From contig NZ_PDVP01000011.1 of the NCBI RefSeq assembly GCF_002727065.1, positions 62,001 to 126,000 of the forward strand: 64,000 nt of DNA. The letters run 5' to 3'. Of this stretch, positions 18,205-27,883 are shown one piece after another. A program made the position numbers and the translations under genes. A model generated the notes under the pieces. It did not search any database. It saw only the letters and a list, made by a program, of their open reading frames with translations, and was not told the origin of the DNA. Numbering within the stretch: position 1 is the stretch's first letter; each line of letters opens with the position of its first letter. The DNA comes from Zhengella mangrovi (GTDB lineage Bacteria; Pseudomonadota; Alphaproteobacteria; Rhizobiales; Rhizobiaceae).

Positions 18205-21200
18205 CTAGAGACCGGCAGGGCGGCGCAGGTCGAGCGTCATGGGAAATTCCGCATGCGGCGTCCGGGGCGGGGGCACGGATGCGCCGGGCGTATGCCCGGA
18301 ATGCTCGAACCGCGCAAGACGCCGGGCCTCCGCCTCGTTGCTGTTGACGGGAAAGGTATCGTAGTTGCGTCCGCCCGGGTGGGCGACATGGTAGACGCAG
18401 CCGCCGAGCGCGCGGTCGGCCCAGGTGTCGAAAATGTCGAATGTGAGCGGCGCCTGCACCGGGATGACGGGATGCAGCGCCATGGCCGGCTGCCAGGCCT
18501 TGAAGCGCACGCCGCCGACGGCCTCGCCGCTGACGCCGGCATCGACCAGCGGGATCCGCCTGCCGCCGCAGGCCACGACATAGCGGCCGGGATCGGCCGC
18601 CGTCAGCTTGACCTGGAGGCGCTCGGTGGAACTGTCGGTGTAGCGCGCCGTGCCGCCGATCGCGCCGGTCTCGCCCAGCACGTGCCAGGGTTCCAGCGCC
18701 TGGCGCAGCTCCAGCTTCACGCCCTCGTATTCGACCTCGCCGCAGAAGGGGAAGCGGAACTCGGCCTGCGCCTCGTACCATTCCGGACGGAAGGCATAGC
18801 CGTGCTGGCGCAGGTCGGCGAGGACGTCGAGGAAATCGGTCCAGACGAAATGCGGCAGCATGAAGCGGTCGAGCAGCGTGGTGCCCCAGCGGGTGAAGCT
18901 GCCCTTGGCCGGACTGTTCCAGAAACGGGCGATGAGCGCGCGCAGCAGAAGCTGCTGGGCCAGGCTCATGCGCGGGTCCGGGGGCATCTCGAAGCCGCGG
19001 AACTCGACAAGGCCAAGCCGTCCGGTCGGGCCATCCGGCGAGTAGAGCTTGTCGATGCAGATCTCGGAGCGGTGGGTGTTGCCGGTCACGTCGGTAAGCA
19101 GGTTGCGCAGCAACCGGTCGGTCAGCCAGGGCAAGGGCGGCTGGCCTTCGGCCGGGTGGGGGATCTGCGCCAGCGCGATCTCCAGTTCGTACAGGCTGTC
19201 GTGGCGGGCCTCGTCGATGCGCGGCGCCTGGCTGGTCGGGCCGATGAACAGGCCCGAGAACAGGTAGGACAGGCTCGGATGGCGCTGCCAGTGCAGGATG
19301 AGCGACCGCAGCAGGTCCGGGCGGCGCAGGAAGGGGCTGTCCATCGGCGTCGCACCGCCGACGACGACATGATTGCCGCCGCCGGTTCCGGTATGGCGGC
19401 CGTCAATCATGAACTTGTCGGCACCGAGCCGCGACTGGCGGGCATCCTCGTAGACGCCCTCGGTGATCGCGACGCATTCCTCCCAGCGGGTGGCGGGATG
19501 GATGTTGACCTCGATGACACCGGGATCGGGCGCAACGCGGATGACGTTCAGACGCGGGTCATGCGGCGGCGCATAACCCTCGATGTGCACGCGCAGGCCC
19601 TCGGTCTCGGCGGCGCTCTCGACGGCGTTGAGCAGTTCCAGGTAGTCCTCGACCCGCTCGACGGGGGGCATGAAGACGCACAGGCGGCCATCACGCGGTT
19701 CGACCGCGATGGCGGTGCGGACAGCCTGGCCGACCTCGGAGATTTCCTGCTCGATGACGTTCTGGACGGGCGTCCCGGGCGAGAAGGAGGCCATGCGGGC
19801 CGGATGCGCGGCATCGGGTTTTTCCGGTTCCGGCGCCTTCGGCCGCTCCACGTCGGGAAGCGGGCCCTTGGGCTCCGTCGGGTCGGCGATGTTGACGTAG
19901 GGATACTGAGACGGCGGGACGTAGGGCAGCGATCCCAGGGGCAGGCGGAAGCCGACCGGGCTGTCGCCGGGGACAAGGAAGACGTGGCCGCGGCGGGGCT
20001 TCCAGCGCTCGGACTGCCATTTGCGGCTGTCGGCCGCTCGGGCCTGCCAGCGCTGGATCGGAAGCACGTAGCCGGAGGGGTTTGTCAGGCCGCGTTCGAA
20101 GACCCTGGCGATGCGATAGCGCTCCTCCGGATCCTTCAGGCGGGAGTTTTCCGGGGTGACGTTCTCCGGCAGGTTGGCCTCGCGCAGCACCCATTCTGCG
20201 GGATCCTCGAAGGCCGGCACGACATAGTCGCGGTTGACCGCCAGGTGGTCGGCGATGGCGCCCAACAGGCGCGCCGCCTCGTCGGGGCCGGCGCTGGTGT
20301 CGTCGTGCTCGCCGGCAATGAGGCTGGCGTTTTTCCAGACCGGCTTGCCGTCGCGGCGCCAGAACAGCGAGAAGGTCCAGCGGGGCAGGGTTTCGCCGGG
20401 GTACCACTTGCCCTGGCCGTAGTGCAGCATGCCGCCCGGCGCGAACCGGCCGCGCAGGCGGCGGATCAGGGTGTCGGCCAGCGCGCGCTTCTGCGGCCCC
20501 ACGGCGGCGGTGTTCCATTCTTCGGATTCGAAATCGTCGATCGAGACGAAGGTGGGCTCGCCGCCCATGGTCAGGCGTACGTCGCCTTCTTCCAGTTGCC
20601 GGTCGACCTGCTTGCCGAGCCGGTCGAGCGCCTGCCAGGAGTCCTCTGGGAAGGGCTTGGTGATCCGCGGATGCTCCGAGACACGCGAGACGTGCATGTC
20701 GAAGGAGAAGTCGACCTCGGCATAGCTGGCCGCGCCGGCGATGGGCGCGGCGTTGCGGTAATGCGGGGTCGCGGCCAGCGGGATATGGCTTTCGCCGGTC
20801 AGAAGCCCCGACGTCGGATCGAGGCCGATCCAGCCGGCGCCCGGCAGATAGACTTCCACCCAGGCATGCAGGTCGGTGAAATCGTGATCGGTGCCGGCAG
20901 GGCCGTCGAGGGCGACCAGGTCGGGCTTGAGCTGGATGAGGTAGCCGGAAACGAAGCGGGCGGCCAGGCCAAGGTTGCGCAGGACCTGGACGAGCAGCCA
21001 GGACGAATCGCGGCAGGAGCCGCTTGCCTTCTCCAGCGTTTCCTCGGGTGTCTGAACACCGGGTTCCATGCGGATCAGGTAGTCGGTCTCGTCGGAAATT
21101 CGGTGGTTGAGGGCGACGACCATGTCGACGGTCCGCCGGGGCGTGCGGTCGACGGTCTCGAGAAAGGCCGCCAGGCGCGGCGTCACCGGTTCCGCCTTCA

Positions 21201-21552
21201 TGTAGATCGACAGGTCGTCGCGCAGGTCCTCGGGATAGTCGAAGGGCCAGGTCTCGGCGCTTTCCTCGACGAAGAAGTCGAACGGGTTGTAGACCGTCAT
21301 GTCGGCGACGAGATCGACCTCGATCTTCAGTTCCGTGACAGGCTCGGGAAAGACGAACCGGGCCAGCCAGTTGCCGTAGGGATCCTGCTGGTGATTGACG
21401 AAATAGCCCTGCGGCGAAACCTTCAGCGAATGAGAGATGACCCGGGTGCGTCCGTGCGGCGCGGGGCGCAGCCGGATGACCTGCGGCCCGAGCGTGACCG
21501 GGCGATCATACTTGTAGTGGGTAAGGTGATAGACTGCCGCCTTGATCGACAT
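18205..21552 (-). CDS. Large transglutaminase/DUF2126 protein
   Basis: This 1115-residue protein starts with a transglutaminase-like N-terminal domain and core carrying C180 ([10 protein letters not shown]), H229 (DLHAWVEV) and D245 (GLDPTSG). The remaining 800 residues (from about 310) are the DUF2126 region, with [24 protein letters not shown] and [17 protein letters not shown]. The last of these resembles the substrate-binding part of glutamine synthetase/ATP-grasp-like folds. A proline/glutamate-rich linker lies near 590-620. It is the first gene of the cluster with the ATP-grasp/alpha-E fusion (13 bases downstream) and the smaller transglutaminase. Its function is unknown; the shared transglutaminase fold suggests sequential handling of the same peptide-like product. 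Confidence 0.88.
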   Translation of the reverse strand: MSIKAAVYHLTHYKYDRPVTLGPQVIRLRPAPHGRTRVISHSLKVSPQGYFVNHQQDPYGNWLARFVFPEPVTELKIEVDLVADMTVYNPFDFFVEESAETWPFDYPEDLRDDLSIYMKAEPVTPRLAAFLETVDRTPRRTVDMVVALNHRISDETDYLIRMEPGVQTPEETLEKASGSCRDSSWLLVQVLRNLGLAARFVSGYLIQLKPDLVALDGPAGTDHDFTDLHAWVEVYLPGAGWIGLDPTSGLLTGESHIPLAATPHYRNAAPIAGAASYAEVDFSFDMHVSRVSEHPRITKPFPEDSWQALDRLGKQVDRQLEEGDVRLTMGGEPTFVSIDDFESEEWNTAAVGPQKRALADTLIRRLRGRFAPGGMLHYGQGKWYPGETLPRWTFSLFWRRDGKPVWKNASLIAGEHDDTSAGPDEAARLLGAIADHLAVNRDYVVPAFEDPAEWVLREANLPENVTPENSRLKDPEERYRIARVFERGLTNPSGYVLPIQRWQARAADSRKWQSERWKPRRGHVFLVPGDSPVGFRLPLGSLPYVPPSQYPYVNIADPTEPKGPLPDVERPKAPEPEKPDAAHPARMASFSPGTPVQNVIEQEISEVGQAVRTAIAVEPRDGRLCVFMPPVERVEDYLELLNAVESAAETEGLRVHIEGYAPPHDPRLNVIRVAPDPGVIEVNIHPATRWEECVAITEGVYEDARQSRLGADKFMIDGRHTGTGGGNHVVVGGATPMDSPFLRRPDLLRSLILHWQRHPSLSYLFSGLFIGPTSQAPRIDEARHDSLYELEIALAQIPHPAEGQPPLPWLTDRLLRNLLTDVTGNTHRSEICIDKLYSPDGPTGRLGLVEFRGFEMPPDPRMSLAQQLLLRALIARFWNSPAKGSFTRWGTTLLDRFMLPHFVWTDFLDVLADLRQHGYAFRPEWYEAQAEFRFPFCGEVEYEGVKLELRQALEPWHVLGETGAIGGTARYTDSSTERLQVKLTAADPGRYVVACGGRRIPLVDAGVSGEAVGGVRFKAWQPAMALHPVIPVQAPLTFDIFDTWADRALGGCVYHVAHPGGRNYDTFPVNSNEAEARRLARFEHSGHTPGASVPPPRTPHAEFPMTLDLRRPAGL

Positions 21553-21674
21553 GAATCCGTCCTGCGATTGTTCGCCTGCCAGACTTCCACTTTTTTAGCC
21601 GCGGGACAATCGCCGAGCGGACGCTTTCCGGATCCGCCCGTGGGCATCGGCCAGGGACGGCATCCCGACAGGGG

Positions 21675-22532
21675 TCATGCGATGCCCAGCATCCGGCGGG
21701 CGTCCGCAGGGCTCGCGACGTCGCGCCCGGCTCCCCGGGCGGATGCGGCGAGCGCCTCGATCAACTGGCCGTTGGACCGGGTCTTGCTGCCATCGGGAAG
21801 GTAGAAGGTGTCCTCGACGCCGGTGCGCAACATGCCACCGAGCTCGGCGGCGCGGCGATGGACCGGCCAGATTTCCGCGCGCCCGATCAGCGTGGCCTGC
21901 CAGAAGCTGCCGGGCAGCAGGTAGTCCTGCAGCCATTCCAGCAGGGCGGCATCGACGGGCATGCCGGAAGCGACACCCATGACGAGATTGTATTGTGCGC
22001 GGTTCGTCATGCCATTGGCGACATACATGGCGACCGACCGGACGATGCCGGTGTCGAAGCATTCGAACTCGGGGATGGTGCCGCTTTCAGCCATCGCGTC
22101 GAGATGGTCCTTCACCTTCGCCGGCATGTTCTCGAACAGGATGGGCGGCCAGGCCCACTCGCCGTTGGCCTTGAGCTTCAGGTAGTTGAGCGAGCCGGCA
22201 TTGCAGGCGGCGATCTCCGGCGCCAATTGGCGCACCACGGCGAGCGGCGCGGCGTAGTCGGCATCGACCGTGCCGGTCGTCGTGTTGACCAGGATGCCGG
22301 GACAGGCGGCGCGAATGGCTTCGACGATCTCGCCTGCAACGGCGGTGTCCCAGGTGGGAAGGTGGCCCATGCCTTCTTCCTGGCGCCGGAAATGGACGTG
22401 GATGATGGAGGCGCCGGCGTTCCAGGCTTCGCGCGCGGAGGCGGCGCACTGGTCCGGCGTGACCGGTACCGGGTGCTGGCGCGGGTCTGTGAGCACGCCG
22501 TTCAGCGCGCAGGTGATGATGGCCTTGTCCAT
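21675..22532 (-). CDS. BKACE-family beta-keto acid cleavage enzyme (DUF849)
   Basis: This 285-residue TIM-barrel protein of the BKACE family is named after the 3-keto-5-aminohexanoate cleavage enzyme of lysine fermentation. H45 and H47 (IIHVHFR) match the zinc-binding His pair, and NTTTGT plus the strand around EFECFDTG follow the family. Members condense a beta-keto acid with acetyl-CoA to give acetoacetate and a new acyl-CoA. It is the last gene of the acyl-CoA carboxylase operon, a position where leucine-type operons usually have HMG-CoA lyase, so it may perform the final carbon-carbon cleavage. The exact substrate is not known. Confidence 0.88.
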   Translation of the reverse strand: MDKAIITCALNGVLTDPRQHPVPVTPDQCAASAREAWNAGASIIHVHFRRQEEGMGHLPTWDTAVAGEIVEAIRAACPGILVNTTTGTVDADYAAPLAVVRQLAPEIAACNAGSLNYLKLKANGEWAWPPILFENMPAKVKDHLDAMAESGTIPEFECFDTGIVRSVAMYVANGMTNRAQYNLVMGVASGMPVDAALLEWLQDYLLPGSFWQATLIGRAEIWPVHRRAAELGGMLRTGVEDTFYLPDGSKTRSNGQLIEALAASARGAGRDVASPADARRMLGIA

Positions 22533-22540
22533 GTGGGTCC

Positions 22541-23335
22541 TCACTGGCGGAAGCGGCTGCCCTGCGCCGGCGGTTTCACGGGCTGGCCGGCGAAGCACTG
22601 GGCATGGGTCATCCAGGTCGTGGCGACCGGTCCCTCGACGTGGAGCGCCGTGTCGGCCAGGGCGCGGGTCTGCGTGACGACGGCGGCGAAATCGGCCGCC
22701 GGTCCCGATATGCGGCCGGCCGAAGCCTCTCCGAAGGTCCACAGGGTACCGGAGGGTGCCGTCAGTTCCAGCAGCGGCACGGCGCCGGGAACCGGCAGGC
22801 CATGGACCTGGTGCGACCAGCCGAAGGTGTTGACGCCGAGCACGACGATGTTGCGGATGCGGTCGGTCTCCTCGCGGGTCTTGCCCAGGGTGTCGAAGAC
22901 CTCGAAACCATGCGCCCAGGTCTCCATCTGCCGCGCGGTGATCGAGGATCGCGCCGACATGGACGGTCCGACCCAGGCCAGGCGGGCCTTCGGGTCCATC
23001 GCTTCCCAGCGTGCCGCCATCGCCCGCGCCTGCGCAATCCAGGCATCGCGCAGTTCGGGGCCCCGCTCCGAGATCGCGGCATTCTCGAGCGAGCGGAATC
23101 CGCCGCCGGCGGCGAATGTTTCCGTGACCCGGGCCGCGAACGCGTCGAAGGCGGCGGGATCGCTTGCGGACAAATCCGCTGCCAGGTTCCAGAAATGGAG
23201 GTGAACGAGCACGTCGCCGATGGTCCAGCCCTTGAACTGTGTCGGGCGATCGAAGCCGGATGGCGCGAGACCGGCCACTGCCGCATGCAGGGCCTCGCTT
23301 TCGGCCAGGAAGTCGCGGGCTTGCGGCAGGCTCAT
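22541..23335 (-). CDS. TIGR03084-type metal-binding (DinB/maleylpyruvate isomerase fold) protein
   Basis: This 264-residue protein has an N-terminal four-helix region reading GWTIGDVLVHLHFWNLAA, the metal-binding His pattern of the mycothiol-dependent maleylpyruvate isomerase/DinB fold. A second conserved segment is ARQMETWAHGFEVFDTLG. Members of this subfamily recur beside acyl-CoA carboxylases and terpene- or branched-chain-acid degradation genes, but I know of no assigned reaction. Its ATG overlaps the stop of the biotin carboxylase gene by four bases. Nine bases separate it from the BKACE gene, so it belongs to the same operon. Confidence 0.8.
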   Translation of the reverse strand: MSLPQARDFLAESEALHAAVAGLAPSGFDRPTQFKGWTIGDVLVHLHFWNLAADLSASDPAAFDAFAARVTETFAAGGGFRSLENAAISERGPELRDAWIAQARAMAARWEAMDPKARLAWVGPSMSARSSITARQMETWAHGFEVFDTLGKTREETDRIRNIVVLGVNTFGWSHQVHGLPVPGAVPLLELTAPSGTLWTFGEASAGRISGPAADFAAVVTQTRALADTALHVEGPVATTWMTHAQCFAGQPVKPPAQGSRFRQ

Positions 23336-25323
23336 GGCTCTTCCTCCGTTATGGTGACAACCGGGCTTCCGGCGGCGACCTGCTGGCCGACGGAAACGGC
23401 GACGTCCGCCACGATGCCGTCAATGTCGGCTCGCAACTGGTGCTGCATCTTCATGGCTTCCATGACGGCCAGCACCTGGCCGGACACGACGCGGTCGCCC
23501 GGCCCCACGGCGAGAGAGACGACCAGGCCCGGCATGGGCGCGGCGACCCGGCCCGACCCGGCTTCCCCGGCCGATGGCTCCCACGGCCGGTGGCGGGCAA
23601 GCGCCACAGACTGCGTTCCGATCTGGACATGCATGCCGCCGTTGCCATCCGGGGCCTCTGCGACTGCGGCGCCACGCCCGTCGATGGTCAGCCCGCGCCA
23701 GCCGGGTCCGGGCTCCTCGAGACGGATCTCGTGGCACCAGTCCGGCCCGGTCACCATCCAGCCGCGAGGTCCGACTGCCTCGGCTTGCAAAGCATGCACG
23801 CGGCCGGATTCGATGAGGTCGACCGGCACGGGAAGGCCGCCATCGGAGGCAAAGCCGCACAGGCTGTCGTCCGTCATGGGCGAGGCGTCGAGCGCTTCGT
23901 GCATGGCCCCCTGAAGGACGAGGGCGGCACCGGCGGCAAGGAGACGGCTGCCTGGCGGCGTTTCGGCCATGCCGTCGGGCCAGGTTTCGGCGATGAAGGC
24001 GGTGGTTGCCTCGCCGGCAACGAAGGCCGGCGCATCGAGGATGCCCGCCAGGAAACCGGCATTCGTGGTCAGGCCGAGAATGGCGGTGCGTTCCAAAGCT
24101 GCCAGGAGGCGGGTTCGTGCCGCCTCGCGGGTTTCGCCCCAGGCGATCAGCTTGGCCAGCATGGGGTCGTAGAAGGGGGTGATCTCCTGTCCGCCGGCGA
24201 TCCCCGCATCGATGCGGATTCCCGGACCTTCAGCCGGCGACCAGAGCGCGACCTGCCCCGTGACGGGCAAGAAATCGCATGCCGGGTCCTCGGCATAGAG
24301 ACGCACCTCGATGGCATGTCCGGACAGGCGCACCTCATCCTGCGTCACGGGCAGGGGCTCGCCCATGGCGACCCTGATCTGCCAGGCGACGAGATCATGG
24401 CCGGTGACCATCTCGGTGACCGGGTGTTCGACCTGGAGCCGCGTGTTCATCTCGAGGAAATGGAAACGGCCCTCGTCGTCGAGCAGGAATTCGACGGTGC
24501 CGGCGCCGCAATAGCCGACGGCCGATGCCGCGGCCACGGCGGCCGCACCCATGCGCTCGCGCAGGCCCTCCGTCATCACCGGGCAGGGGGCTTCCTCCAC
24601 CACCTTCTGGTGACGGCGCTGGACCGAGCAGTCGCGTTCGCCGAGGTGGATGCAATTCCCCCTGGCGTCTGCAAAGACCTGGATCTCGACGTGGCGCGGC
24701 CGAAGGATTGCCTTCTCCAGGATGAGTTGTCCCGAGCCGAAGGCGGAGACAGCTTCATTGCGGGCCAGCGCGAGGGCATCCGGCAATGCATCCGGTGTTT
24801 CGACGAGGCGCATGCCGCGGCCGCCACCGCCGGCCGCCGCCTTCGCCATCACCGGGTATCCGATCCGTTCGGCCTCGCGCGCGAGCGTGGCTTCGGACTG
24901 GTCCGCGTCCTGGTAGCCGGGCACGCAGGGCACGCCCGCGGCGATCATGGCGCGCTTGGCGCCGGCCTTGTCGCCCATGACGGCGATGGCCTCGGCCGGC
25001 GGGCCGACGAAGACCAGGCCGGCCGCCTCGACGGCACGGGCAAAATCCGCGTTCTCGGACAGGAACCCGTAGCCCGGATGGATGGCTCCGGCGCCGGACA
25101 GGCGGGCGGCCTCCAGGATCGCTGCGGCGTCAAGGTAGCTCTCGCCTGCCGGGCCGGGGCCGATCCGCACGGCATCGTCGGCGAGGCGGACATGGGGCGC
25201 GCGGTCATCGGCATCGGAATGGACAGCAATGGTGCGCAGGCCGAGATCCCGGGCCGTGCGGATGATGCGGCAGGCGATCTCGCCCCGGTTGGCGATCAGG
25301 AGGGAGGTGAACGGCTTCAGCAT
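23332..25323 (-). CDS. Acyl-CoA carboxylase biotin-carboxylase/biotin-carrier subunit
   Basis: This 663-residue alpha subunit belongs to the methylcrotonyl/geranyl/propionyl-CoA carboxylase type. The biotin carboxylase domain begins SLLIANRGEIACRIIRTA and keeps the ATP loop AAAGGGGRGMR and the active-site segment EMNTRLQVEHPVTE. The last 75 residues are a biotinyl domain with VMEAMKMQH, where the second Lys is biotinylated. It transfers carboxybiotin to the carboxyltransferase encoded two genes upstream. The gene order carboxyltransferase, enoyl-CoA hydratase, biotin subunit is that of liuB-liuC-liuD (leucine) and atuC-E-F (acyclic terpene) operons. It overlaps the hydratase by seven bases. 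The acyl-CoA used is not certain. Confidence 0.92.
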   Translation of the reverse strand: MLKPFTSLLIANRGEIACRIIRTARDLGLRTIAVHSDADDRAPHVRLADDAVRIGPGPAGESYLDAAAILEAARLSGAGAIHPGYGFLSENADFARAVEAAGLVFVGPPAEAIAVMGDKAGAKRAMIAAGVPCVPGYQDADQSEATLAREAERIGYPVMAKAAAGGGGRGMRLVETPDALPDALALARNEAVSAFGSGQLILEKAILRPRHVEIQVFADARGNCIHLGERDCSVQRRHQKVVEEAPCPVMTEGLRERMGAAAVAAASAVGYCGAGTVEFLLDDEGRFHFLEMNTRLQVEHPVTEMVTGHDLVAWQIRVAMGEPLPVTQDEVRLSGHAIEVRLYAEDPACDFLPVTGQVALWSPAEGPGIRIDAGIAGGQEITPFYDPMLAKLIAWGETREAARTRLLAALERTAILGLTTNAGFLAGILDAPAFVAGEATTAFIAETWPDGMAETPPGSRLLAAGAALVLQGAMHEALDASPMTDDSLCGFASDGGLPVPVDLIESGRVHALQAEAVGPRGWMVTGPDWCHEIRLEEPGPGWRGLTIDGRGAAVAEAPDGNGGMHVQIGTQSVALARHRPWEPSAGEAGSGRVAAPMPGLVVSLAVGPGDRVVSGQVLAVMEAMKMQHQLRADIDGIVADVAVSVGQQVAAGSPVVTITEEEP

Positions 25324-26120
25324 GGCTTGGCCGTCCAGCCGGCGGGGCGCTTGTCGAAGAAGCTGGCCATGCCTTCGCGGCCATCGTCCGACAGGATGGC
25401 GTCGGCAAAGGTCTTCGCGGCTGCATCGACAGCCTGCGCCGCCGACAGCGCGGGAAGGCCCTGCAGCAGCCGCTTGGTGGCGACCACAGCTTCCGGCGCA
25501 GCCTTGCGCAGTTTGGCACGCAGGCCGCCGATCTCGGCCTCGATCGCGGCGGCCGGGACGACCCGGTCGACCAGTCCGGCAGCGCAGGCCGCCGTCGCAT
25601 CCATGGCCTCTCCCGTCAGCATCAGGCGCCGCGCGGCCGTCATGCCCGCACGGGCCACGACGAAAGGCGCGATCTGGGCAGCGACCAGCCCGACGCGGGC
25701 TTCCGACAGGGCCAGCCGGGCATCCGGCGTGGCGATCACCAGGTCGGCGGTGCAGGCGAGGCCGAGGCCGCCACCCATGGCCGCGCCCTCGATCACCGCG
25801 ACGGTGAATTGCGGCAGATCGGCCAGGGCCCGGTACATTCGCGCGCCCTCGCGGCTCAGCGCCTCGATCTCGTCGCGGCCTGCCTGCCCGAGGCGCTTCA
25901 GGGCGGCGAGGTCGGCGCCGGCGCTGAACATGGCATCCCGGCCGCGAAAGGTGAGACCGCGAATGTCGCGGCGGTTTTCCAGCGCGCCGGCCAGGGCAAG
26001 CAGATCGGCCGCCCGGGCAGGCGAAAGCGGATTGCGGCGCTCCGGTTCGTTGAACCAGACCGTCAGCCAGCCGCCGTCCGGCTCCAGGTCGAGGGTGACT
26101 GTTTCCGGAAATCCGCTCAT
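25317..26120 (-). CDS. Enoyl-CoA hydratase/isomerase (methylglutaconyl-CoA hydratase-like)
   Basis: This 267-residue crotonase-fold protein has the oxyanion segments MFSAGADLAAL and GAAMGGGLGLACTAD. The position of the first catalytic Glu of classical hydratases is Gly here (GGGLGL). The second Glu is kept (LALSEARVGL). The same substitution is seen in LiuC-type hydratases. It sits between the two carboxylase subunit genes, as liuC does, and would hydrate the carboxylated enoyl-CoA. The ATG at 26120 overlaps the upstream stop by four bases. Longer in-frame readings to the right run into the carboxyltransferase gene and are not believed. Confidence 0.88.
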   Translation of the reverse strand: MSGFPETVTLDLEPDGGWLTVWFNEPERRNPLSPARAADLLALAGALENRRDIRGLTFRGRDAMFSAGADLAALKRLGQAGRDEIEALSREGARMYRALADLPQFTVAVIEGAAMGGGLGLACTADLVIATPDARLALSEARVGLVAAQIAPFVVARAGMTAARRLMLTGEAMDATAACAAGLVDRVVPAAAIEAEIGGLRAKLRKAAPEAVVATKRLLQGLPALSAAQAVDAAAKTFADAILSDDGREGMASFFDKRPAGWTAKPC

Positions 26121-27709
26121 ATCCGCGCCACTCCGAAAGCGTTCGGCCGGAGGGCGCGGGCGCGTGCCTCCAAGCAAGTGTCGAGGCAGAAGGCGATGAC
26201 CTTGCGGCTGTCGCGCGGATCGATCACGCCATGATCGAGCACGCGGCCGGAGGTATAAAACGGCGAGGACTGCCGGTCGAACAGCGCCTGGATGGCGGCC
26301 TCCTGGCGGGCAAGCCGGTCCTCGTCGGGTTCGACGCCGCGCCTGGCCGCGCCGGCACGGGCCACCACGCTCATCGTGCGGGCCGCCTGCTCGCCGCCCA
26401 TGACACCGGAGCGTGACGTCGGCCAAGCGAAGAGGAAATCGGGTTCGAAGGCGATGCCGCACATGCCGTAATTGCCGGCCCCGAAACTGGCACCCGCGTA
26501 GAGCGTGATCTTCGGTACGCGCGCGTTGGCCACGGCCTGGATCATCTTCGAGCCGTGCTTGATCATGCCGGCCCGTTCGTAGTCGGTGCCGACCAGGTAA
26601 CCGGTGGTGTTGTTCAGGAAGACGAGCGCGGTGCCGGACTGGTCGCAGGCCTGGATGAAATGGGTGGCCTTGGCGGCACCGGGCGGGTCGATCGGCCCGT
26701 TGTTGGCGAGGATGCCGACGGGATGGCCGTGGATTGACGCCTGCAGGCACAGGGTGGCCGGGCCAAAACCGGGCTTGAACTCCTCCATGCGCGATCCATC
26801 CACCAGCCGCGTGACGAGGTCGCGGGCATCGTAAGGCTCCCGCGGATCGGCAGGCACCACGTCGGCGATGGTCTGCGGCGGGAGGCGCGGCGGGGCATGA
26901 TCGCGCTGCCGGCGCGGCATGTCGCGGTTCCAGTCCAGACGGGCCAGAAGATCGCGGGCCATGGCAATGGCATGGGCATCGTTCTCGGCGAGATATTCGA
27001 CGAGGCCGGAGACGGTGGCGTGCATCTCGGCGCCGCCGAGATCGGCGTCGCGGGCCTTCTCCCCTGTCGCGGCATAGACGAGCGCGGCGCCGGCAAGGGC
27101 CGCCATGCCGTTCCTCTTCACGGCGATCACGTAGTCGGACATGCCGGGCATGTAGGCGCCGCCGGCCGTTGACGGGCCATGCAGGACGGCGATGGTCGGC
27201 AGGCCGGCCGCCGACAAGCGGGCCAGGTTGCGGAACACCGCGCCGCCGTGCGCCCAGTCCTCGACCTTGTAGTTCATCAGGTTGGCCCCGGCGCTTTCGA
27301 CCAGGTGCAGGAAAGGCAGCTTCTGGCGCAGCGCGATGTCCTGCATCGACAGCACGGCCTGCAGGGCCATGGGACTCAGCGCGCCGGCATTGATGCCGCT
27401 ATCGTCGACGATCACCATGCAGCGGACACCGGAGACGAAGCCGATGCCGCCGAGGAACGTGCCGCCGGGAATGGAGGCCGCCGCGTCATCGGTATCGGCC
27501 AGGTAGCCGGCGAGGCTGTGGAGCCGCAGGAAGGGCATGCCGGGGTCGAGCAGACGGGCCAGCCGTTCGCGCGGGGTGATCTGGCCGCGCTCGCGGAAGC
27601 GGTCGCGCCGCTCCTCCGACTTGCGCGCGGCGCGCGCCTCCAGCCCGCGAAGCTCCGCGACCGCGCCTTCCATTGCCGCGCGATTGGCCGAATGGGTGGT
27701 TTCGGTCAT
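26117..27709 (-). CDS. Acyl-CoA carboxylase carboxyltransferase (beta) subunit
   Basis: This 530-residue carboxyltransferase has two crotonase-like halves. Features typical of methylcrotonyl- and geranyl-CoA carboxylase beta subunits are LARLLDPGMPFLRLHSLAGY, GPSTAGGAYMPGMSDYVI, FLNNTTGYLVGTDYERAGM and GAGNYGMCGIAFEPDFLF. It moves the carboxyl group from biotin to the gamma or alpha carbon of an acyl-CoA. The ATG at 27709 has GGAGGAG upstream and is the first gene of a five-gene operon reading leftward (carboxyltransferase, hydratase, biotin subunit, TIGR03084, BKACE). An acyl-CoA dehydrogenase, usual in liu operons, is missing here. A TetR regulator gene diverges 174 bases away. Confidence 0.92.
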   Translation of the reverse strand: MTETTHSANRAAMEGAVAELRGLEARAARKSEERRDRFRERGQITPRERLARLLDPGMPFLRLHSLAGYLADTDDAAASIPGGTFLGGIGFVSGVRCMVIVDDSGINAGALSPMALQAVLSMQDIALRQKLPFLHLVESAGANLMNYKVEDWAHGGAVFRNLARLSAAGLPTIAVLHGPSTAGGAYMPGMSDYVIAVKRNGMAALAGAALVYAATGEKARDADLGGAEMHATVSGLVEYLAENDAHAIAMARDLLARLDWNRDMPRRQRDHAPPRLPPQTIADVVPADPREPYDARDLVTRLVDGSRMEEFKPGFGPATLCLQASIHGHPVGILANNGPIDPPGAAKATHFIQACDQSGTALVFLNNTTGYLVGTDYERAGMIKHGSKMIQAVANARVPKITLYAGASFGAGNYGMCGIAFEPDFLFAWPTSRSGVMGGEQAARTMSVVARAGAARRGVEPDEDRLARQEAAIQALFDRQSSPFYTSGRVLDHGVIDPRDSRKVIAFCLDTCLEARARALRPNAFGVARI

Positions 27710-27842
27710 CGGTCTCCTCCCAGTTGAACAAACAATACAAACGGTCGGAAAGAATGACAAGGGAGCCGCTGGCATTCGCGCTGCAGAAGAAAACGCTATT
27801 CCTTACATATGGATATGAATCCCTTGGCGCAATTGAAAACAG

Positions 27843-27856
27843 ACCAAACGTACGGT
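27843..27856. promoter_or_regulatory. Candidate TetR operator
   Basis: The palindrome ACCAAACGTACGGT (ACC-N2-ACGT-N2-GGT) lies in the 174-base region between the carboxylase operon and the divergent tetR, 28 bases before the tetR start. It is the clearest inverted repeat in the region and fits autoregulation. A related half-like sequence ACAAACGGTCGG occurs near 27736. Confidence 0.4.
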
Positions 27857-27883
27857 ATTTTCATTGAAAAAGGAGAAGTCGCG

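Noticed and set aside
18013-21804. 1263-codon plus-strand open frame opposite the DUF2126 gene
   Set aside because: It is antisense to a protein with intact transglutaminase and DUF2126 motifs, and has biased composition.
23239-26199. Plus-strand open frame across the carboxylase genes
   Set aside because: It is antisense to biotin carboxylase and hydratase genes with catalytic motifs; no ribosome site or domain.
25317-26750. 477-residue version of the hydratase
   Set aside because: The extra N-terminal part is read from the carboxyltransferase gene in another frame and shows no homology pattern; ATG 26120 with a four-base overlap fits the operon.
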